The notes beneath the pieces were generated by a model. The model was not told the origin of the DNA and searched no databases. It worked only from the letters and a program-made list of their open reading frames with translations. The position numbers were made by a program, and so were the translations under genes. A stretch of 64,000 nt of DNA. Source: Taishania sp965247975. GTDB taxonomy: Bacteria; Bacteroidota; Bacteroidia; Flavobacteriales_D; Crocinitomicaceae. The stretch covers positions 1,364,001-1,428,000 of the forward strand of contig OZ252050.1 in NCBI GenBank assembly GCA_965247975.1, given 5' to 3'. Positions 61,421 to 64,000 of the stretch are shown one piece after another (position 1 is the first letter of the stretch; every line of letters begins with the position of its first letter).

Positions 61421-61717
61421 ATGGGTGCAATAAAATTTAATAACTACACAGAAAACGATCAAGAATTATCTTTAACTGCGCGTGCTTTTGCTCATCCAGC
61501 AAGAATTAAAATCATAAAAATGATGTTGTCTGGTCAAGCCTATAAGAACATAGATCTTTGTTCTGAATTGAATTTTTCAAAGAAAACAGTTAAGGCGCAT
61601 ATTGATGTGTTTAAAGATGCGAATCTGGTCAAAATAGATTACTTTATGCATTATTATTTGGTTTCTTTGAATGAGCGCGGAAAAAGAAAGGCGGATAATT
61701 TTTTAAATGTTGATTAA
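61421..61717 (+). CDS. Small winged-helix (ArsR-like) regulator, paralogue 2
   Basis: The 98-residue protein is a second copy of the wHTH at 8448: RAFAHPARIKIIKMM in the first helix, CSELNFSKKTVKAHIDVFKDANL in the recognition helix region and YLVSLNERG in the wing. About 46 of 98 aligned positions are identical by eye. No metal-binding CxC is seen. A near-consensus -7 box TAACTTTA lies about 40 bases upstream. Downstream, the 359-bp gap to the next gene holds two copies of a palindromic repeat. Confidence 0.85.
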   Translation: MGAIKFNNYTENDQELSLTARAFAHPARIKIIKMMLSGQAYKNIDLCSELNFSKKTVKAHIDVFKDANLVKIDYFMHYYLVSLNERGKRKADNFLNVD

Positions 61718-61729
61718 GGAGAAAGTCGG

Positions 61730-61757
61730 GGGTAATATTACCAACGCGTTGGTAATT
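61730..61757. repeat. 28-bp palindromic repeat, copy 1
   Basis: It is identical to 61971-61998. It contains GGTAATATTACC and a 20-base perfect palindrome ATTACCAACGCGTTGGTAAT. The rest of the gap 61718-62076 has no gene. Confidence 0.95.
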
Positions 61758-61849
61758 GACTTTGTTTTCCTTACGCTACCGCTCAGTCTTCAAAAGCGTT
61801 GCTTTTTCTCCTTCGGAAGTTTGCCACCGCCGTAGGCAGCAACAAAGTT
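61758..61849. mobile_element. Possible 92-bp inserted element with short terminal inverted repeats
   Basis: It carries ACTTTGTT (61759-61766) and AACAAAGT (61841-61848) near its ends, and GC-richer inner sequence with CTTCGGAAG. The flank after it, AATTACCCAAA, continues the sequence that directly follows the second 28-bp copy (AATTTACCCAAA), so the element looks like an insertion in one of two duplicated segments. Non-coding. A MITE- or REP-like nature is inferred. Confidence 0.5.
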
Positions 61850-61970
61850 AAATTACCCAAAATATTTAATTAAAAATCAGTATTTTAATTAAGTTTTTAA
61901 TATGTATTTTCTGAACTAAAAATCTACAAATTAATTAGGTTTTCTAAGTTAAGTCGAATGTAAAAACCGA

Positions 61971-61998
61971 GGGTAATATTACCAACGCGTTGGTAATT
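61971..61998. repeat. 28-bp palindromic repeat, copy 2
   Basis: Second identical copy, starting 241 bp after the first. The following ACCCAAATTATTAATT resembles the sequence downstream of copy 1 after the 92-bp insert. Confidence 0.95.
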
Positions 61999-62076
61999 TT
62001 GCCAATTTACCCAAATTATTAATTGCTTTATATTCAGTACTTTACTAATGAATTATTTTTTTACCAAAAAACCAAT

Positions 62077-63201
62077 TCAATTCCGTTCATACCCCAAACC
62101 TAAGGCTGTTTTCAAAATACTTTCATTTACCTTCGTTCCAAAATCATCAGCTTTCATTCCTTCTTTTTCACGTTTCGCCATTTCTTCGTCAATGTATTTT
62201 TGACGCTCGCTTGAAAGGTTGACAATTTCGGTCTGATATTTTTTACGTTCAGCATTCTTTTCGTCTATGAATTTCAATTTTTCAGCTTCTGTTTTTCCTT
62301 TTAATTCCATTGGTAATTCTTCGTCTTTGAGTTTAAGAATATCAACTTCTTTTTGGTTCACAGCATCTACAATGTCCCAAGAAGAATTAGAATAATTCGC
62401 ACTTGCTTTTGCTTTTGTGCGTTCCACTTTACTTGCAATTGATTGTACCTCCGCGTCTGAATCTGCTGCTGATTGCACTAATTTTTTGCTTTCGCCAAGT
62501 TTTCCATAACCATAATAGGTACGATTTAAAGAATCATTGTATGAATTAATTTGATCATCGTAAGGAGTTGGAATTGTTACAATTTTTGCGTCTGAATTGA
62601 TGTTAAAATAACTTCCATTACTGCATGTTGCACCATCTTTCCAACTTTCGTTTACACCTTGATCGTATGGTCCACAGTAAATGGTATTGATGAAAATGCC
62701 ACGTTTTTTTGCATCTGCGCAAACTTCTTGATAGCGAATTGGGCCTTGAGTAAAAGGTTCATTTCCTGCGATATAAATCATTTTCAAGTCACTAGGATCT
62801 GTAGACCAAGTTAATTCATCCAAAGAATGTTTGATGACTGCTCCACAGAACTCATCACCACCATTTGTGCGTAAGGAAAACAATTGGTTTGAAACTTCAT
62901 CTAAATCATTCGTAAGATTCAGTAAACGCAAAACGTAATGATTTTGAACAGATAAACTGCTTTTGCCATATTCGTAAATGGCGATTTCGAGTTTTGGTAC
63001 TTCTCCTTGATATCTTAACGAATTAATTTCATTTACAATACCCCATATCCGAGTTTTGGCTTGATCAATGAGACCGTCCATCGAGTTTGAAGTGTCGAAT
63101 AAAATGGCAACTTGAACCTTTTTAGAGCTTTGTTGCGCTACGAAAATATTGGAATGTACAAGTCCAACGAAAATGACGATGATGCTAACTAGTTTTTTCA
63201 T
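62077..63201 (-). CDS. Secreted von Willebrand factor A domain protein
   Basis: A 374-residue protein starting at ATG 63201 with a signal peptide ending near FVAQ. The vWA domain (about 30-225) has an intact MIDAS, LFDTSNSMDGLIDQ, and continues with SLRTNGGDEFCGAVIKHSLDEL and IYIAGNEPFTQG. A coiled-coil, Lys/Glu-rich C-terminus follows. It may sense stress or support adhesion; role unknown. Confidence 0.85.
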   Translation of the reverse strand: MKKLVSIIVIFVGLVHSNIFVAQQSSKKVQVAILFDTSNSMDGLIDQAKTRIWGIVNEINSLRYQGEVPKLEIAIYEYGKSSLSVQNHYVLRLLNLTNDLDEVSNQLFSLRTNGGDEFCGAVIKHSLDELTWSTDPSDLKMIYIAGNEPFTQGPIRYQEVCADAKKRGIFINTIYCGPYDQGVNESWKDGATCSNGSYFNINSDAKIVTIPTPYDDQINSYNDSLNRTYYGYGKLGESKKLVQSAADSDAEVQSIASKVERTKAKASANYSNSSWDIVDAVNQKEVDILKLKDEELPMELKGKTEAEKLKFIDEKNAERKKYQTEIVNLSSERQKYIDEEMAKREKEGMKADDFGTKVNESILKTALGLGYERN

Positions 63202-63307
63202 GATGCTTCGATTTTTAAACCTGTACAATCGAATGAAAGTTCGGTTCAAAGCATAGAAAAAAAACTTGGATTTTTGTGAATGGAAAATTGGAAAGTAAGT
63301 TCGATAA

Positions 63308-64000
63308 CTACTTAAACCCTCGTTGTTTTTTTATCGCGTCATACGATTCTTGAATTTTCTGGAATTTTTCTTTCGCCCCTTTTTGATATTCTTCGCCCAT
63401 TTGCGCTACTTTGTCAGGGTGAAATTTGATTGCCATTTGACGATAAGCTTTTTTCACTTCTTCATCCGTTGCACTTGGATCGATGCCAAGAACGGCATAA
63501 TCCGAATTGACATTTCGGTAAAACATGTTTTTAACCGATTCAAAATCTACATTTGAAACTCCTAACATTTGGGCAATGTTGGAAATGACATTGATTTCTG
63601 CATTTGAAACATCACCATCGGCTTTTGCAATTCCGAATAAATAATGTATCAATTGAACCCGAACTTCAGGTTGCATACGCATGCGAATATCATTACAGAT
63701 TTGTTGCAGAGGAATATTCCCAGTGTCTAAAAAGCGTTTGAGTGTTTGTAGGTGTTGCGTTGAAAATTGTGGACCAAATTGTTGTAAGAAGAATGATTTT
63801 ACATAGTTCAACTCTGCCGTTAGCACTTTTCCGTCAGCTTTCATGACAGCAGCAGAAAGTGCCATAAGCATGGTTGGCACATCATTCGTTGTTGAACTGC
63901 GTTGTTGGTAGTATTGAAAAATATCTTCAGCACCTCTGAATCCGCCACCGCTATTTCCAGCTTGCCCTTGACCTTGTGCCGCTGTTTTAATCAGCTGGTA
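63308..64000 (-). CDS. TerB-DnaJ protein (DjlA-like, 5' partial)
   Basis: The frame is open to the window edge; upstream of the visible ATG it reads Y-Q-L-I-K-T-A-A-Q-G and continues as FRGAEDIFQYYQQRSS, so the start lies beyond 64000. The TerB-like region (MLMALSAAVMKADGKVLTAE) is followed by a C-terminal J domain (YAVLGIDPSATDEEVKKAYR with HPDK in KFHPDK). It would recruit DnaK. Bacteroidota homologues often have a glycine-rich membrane anchor, here off-window. Confidence 0.9.
   Translation of the reverse strand, partial: YQLIKTAAQGQGQAGNSGGGFRGAEDIFQYYQQRSSTTNDVPTMLMALSAAVMKADGKVLTAELNYVKSFFLQQFGPQFSTQHLQTLKRFLDTGNIPLQQICNDIRMRMQPEVRVQLIHYLFGIAKADGDVSNAEINVISNIAQMLGVSNVDFESVKNMFYRNVNSDYAVLGIDPSATDEEVKKAYRQMAIKFHPDKVAQMGEEYQKGAKEKFQKIQESYDAIKKQRGFK

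Noticed and set aside
1..64000. tRNA, rRNA and known riboswitches
   Set aside because: Intergenic gaps were read for cloverleaf or conserved riboswitch motifs and none was convincing; a covariance search would be needed to be sure.

Overview
The window is a stretch of an AT-rich chromosome from a member of the Bacteroidota, most likely order Flavobacteriales. The evidence is the repeated Bacteroidota promoter element TAnnTTTG, type IX secretion (T9SS) C-terminal sorting domains on two large secreted proteins, an S16 protein with a long acidic tail, a GldI-like lipoprotein, the ligA/dapA neighbourhood, and many lipoproteins with Bacteroidota-style signals. Placement near Crocinitomicaceae/Fluviicola is only an impression. 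No tRNA, rRNA, insertion sequence, prophage or CRISPR array was seen.

Layout. 1-6829: accD (5' end outside the window), a HutD/Ves protein, rpsO-pnp, a PspA pair and a DASS transporter. 6826-11209: a secreted esterase, a small winged-helix regulator, a 368-bp satellite array and small envelope proteins. 11416-19035: rpsP-rimM-trmN, a TonB-like protein, slyD, a nested inverted repeat, uvrB and a DEAD-box-type helicase. 19287-21262: an accessory patch with a hairpin element and a two-gene ORF6N unit. 21488-28251: guaB, then three SurA/PpiD-type folding factors and a MoxR ATPase. 28258-40972: yaaA, small lipoproteins, a giant M4 protease, YdcF, DUF58 and a fatty-acid desaturase. 41060-42691: an array of 51-bp dyads running into the promoter of a COG1672/DUF234-type ATPase. 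42719-53744: envelope proteins, ligA, dapA, nrnA-like, two FKBP lipoproteins, an M23/LysM peptidase and a patatin. 53833-64000: outer-membrane proteins, a gamma-carbonic-anhydrase-like/FMN-reductase pair, a family usually named asparagine synthetase B, dnaB and mnmD back to back, a second winged-helix paralogue with its own palindromic repeats, a vWA protein and a TerB-DnaJ protein (5' end outside the window).

Most of the window is housekeeping plus cell-envelope biogenesis. Seven genes carry prolyl-isomerase or SurA-like folding domains (slyD, the 23147/25089/surA trio, two FKBP lipoproteins, with PPIase domains visible in most), which fits a cell that exports many surface proteins. Three things stand out as possibly undescribed: the 51-bp dyad array whose last unit brackets the ATPase promoter; the two paralogous winged-helix genes, each followed by repeats built on the palindrome GTAATATTAC; and a set of genes whose -7 box lies exactly four bases before the start codon, which predicts leaderless mRNAs.
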